Shown: positions 63,189-64,000 of the stretch, piece after piece
Layout: each line of letters opens with the position of its first letter
Position numbering within the stretch: position 1 is the first letter of the stretch
Assembly: GCF_047718555.1 (NCBI RefSeq)
Contig: NZ_JBDNRK010000010.1
Location: 40,435 to 104,434, forward strand
Source: Clostridium_I sp047718555
GTDB taxonomy: Bacteria > Bacillota > Clostridia > Clostridiales > Clostridiaceae
Direction: 5' to 3'
DNA length: 64,000 bases
Notes under the pieces: model-generated
The model's input: the letters and a program-made list of their open reading frames with translations, nothing else
Database searches by the model: none
Told to the model about the DNA's origin: nothing
Made by a program: the position numbers and the translations under genes

Positions 63189-63821
63189 TTATATGTTATC
63201 TATTTTGCTCATAATTTTATGGCCGAATTGAGTAAGAGTATAACATTGCCATAAGCAAGCAAAACATATACATTGGCTTATTTGTAGTAAAAGTATATAG
63301 TTATATCTTATATATAAACTCATCAATACAAGTATTAAAATTGTCATAATTAACATAGTTAAAATTGATTTAATTTTTAATTGCTTTTTAAATGTATCAT
63401 TAACTATAGGTTTTGAAACGCTATCTACAGGTGCTAATTTTAATATAGTATAATAACAAAATATTAAAATAATTATTTCTAAAAAAACTACTAAATTAAA
63501 TGGGAAAAATTTAAATATTCTATTTATACATAAAGGAATAAATGTTGATACAAATGTTCCAACAATCATACATCTATTGGGTGAATCAGAATGTACTCCA
63601 CCTGAATATTTTCTTAATATGCAAGTCGTAAAGTAAAATACTAACGCTTGTACTAATATACCAAAAATTGAACCAAAGATCATCACTGCACAAACTCCCA
63701 TTATTTGTAAAATACAAATTAATGCCCCATACTCCATAATTTCTTTTTCATCTTCATTTACTATAGAATTTCCCCATATAATAGAAACAACATTTTTAGA
63801 TATTTTTTCAATAAAAAACAT
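63189..63821 (-). CDS. agrB: Accessory gene regulator protein B (AgrB)
   Basis: A membrane endopeptidase that cuts the C-terminal tail of AgrD and starts thiolactone formation. The 210-residue protein has the catalytic His77 and Cys84 in 'RKYSGGVHSDSPNRC', at the same positions as in Staphylococcus aureus AgrB. Six membrane segments follow the usual layout. The start overlaps with the end of the upstream membrane gene (3 bases apart), so it is part of a longer transcript. agrD is 24 bases downstream. No agrC or agrA homologue is in view. Confidence 0.92.
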   Translation of the reverse strand: MFFIEKISKNVVSIIWGNSIVNEDEKEIMEYGALICILQIMGVCAVMIFGSIFGILVQALVFYFTTCILRKYSGGVHSDSPNRCMIVGTFVSTFIPLCINRIFKFFPFNLVVFLEIIILIFCYYTILKLAPVDSVSKPIVNDTFKKQLKIKSILTMLIMTILILVLMSLYIRYNYILLLQISQCICFACLWQCYTLTQFGHKIMSKIDNI

Positions 63822-63823
63822 AT

Positions 63824-64000
63824 CTAGATCTCCCTATTAATCTTATTTTTTAAAATATAGAACAATAAAACTATAATCATAAATAGCACCAAAGATGGTA
63901 AATAATAGACAAACATTAAAGAGGAATTATTAATTTCTTTAATATTAAATATATTTGATATAATATAAGTATTTATCCATTCACAAAGTAAAAGTAGAAT
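63824..64000 (-). CDS. C-terminal end of a membrane protein, partial (start outside window)
   Basis: The frame is open from the right edge and gives 58 residues with one clear membrane helix ('MFVYYLPSLVLFMIIVLLFY') and a basic tail ('ILKNKINREI'). The stop TAG is two bases before the agrB ATG, and the ribosome site of agrB overlaps it, so the genes are probably co-transcribed. Too little is visible to name the family. Confidence 0.6.
   Translation of the reverse strand: MLLLLCEWINTYIISNIFNIKEINNSSLMFVYYLPSLVLFMIIVLLFYILKNKINREI

Noticed and set aside
1..64000. tRNA, rRNA, CRISPR arrays, prophage or intact transposase genes
   Set aside because: None could be supported on either strand by motif reading; the repeats present are dispersed and unequal, not a CRISPR array.

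Overview
The window is a very AT-rich chromosomal segment of a Firmicute, almost certainly an anaerobic, spore-forming Clostridium. The evidence is the spore genes (cwlJ, two gerQ-type coat genes, ytfJ/gerW with its DUF2953 partner), T-box and c-di-AMP leaders, a split 2-hydroxyacyl-CoA-dehydratase-type gene set, several orphan sensor kinases and a clostridial-style agrBD pair. I cannot name the species. No tRNA, rRNA, CRISPR array, prophage or transposase gene was seen.

Layout: (1) 1-5.3 kb holds the end of an MFS exporter, an HxlR regulator, a small DUF1450 protein, a nitroreductase/iron-alcohol-dehydrogenase deletion scar and a yyaL-type gene broken by a 19-base insertion. (2) 5.7-10.6 kb holds a membrane protein, surE and a cysteine operon (methyltransferase, mccB-like, cysK/mccA-like) behind a T-box whose specifier (TGC) and discriminator-pairing base both fit tRNA-Cys. 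(3) 10.6-20.7 kb is a complete histidine pathway on the minus strand, in transcription order hisJ, hisZ, hisG, hisD, hisB, hisH, hisA, hisC, hisF, a GNAT gene, a tiny membrane ORF, hisI and hisE. (4) 21-30.6 kb holds an orphan histidine kinase, an unknown membrane protein, a permease with three acyl-CoA-dehydratase/activase-like genes, a DsrE protein and a cysteine-desulfurase-like enzyme. (5) 30.7-40.9 kb holds the spore genes, htpG, a sugar kinase, and a c-di-AMP riboswitch driving a LysM/SleB hydrolase followed by an L,D-transpeptidase. (6) 41-57.4 kb holds a WG-repeat protein with a kinase-like protein, an aspartokinase, speD, a second orphan kinase, cfa, a glycolipid glycosyltransferase, larE and two DEAD-box helicases. 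(7) 57.5-64 kb holds a T-box-controlled Lrp/aminotransferase pair, the ytfJ pair, a third orphan kinase and, directly upstream of it, agrD and agrB.

Two repeat families run through the intergenic DNA. Family A is a MITE-like sequence of about 163 bp (ends TTAGGCA / TGCCTTA) with full, internally deleted and minimal copies. Its outer TAA supplies the stop codon of hisC, hisA and speD, and one copy encodes the last residues of the YtfJ protein. Family B is a structured 140-245 bp repeat whose stem changes by paired substitutions between copies. It resembles a tnpB-less IS200/IS605-type end or its RNA (inference).

The best candidates for something new are the agrBD pair next to a response-regulator-less kinase, the shared IEFSD tail on three orphan kinases, the stop-codon-associated MITE, and the covarying repeat.
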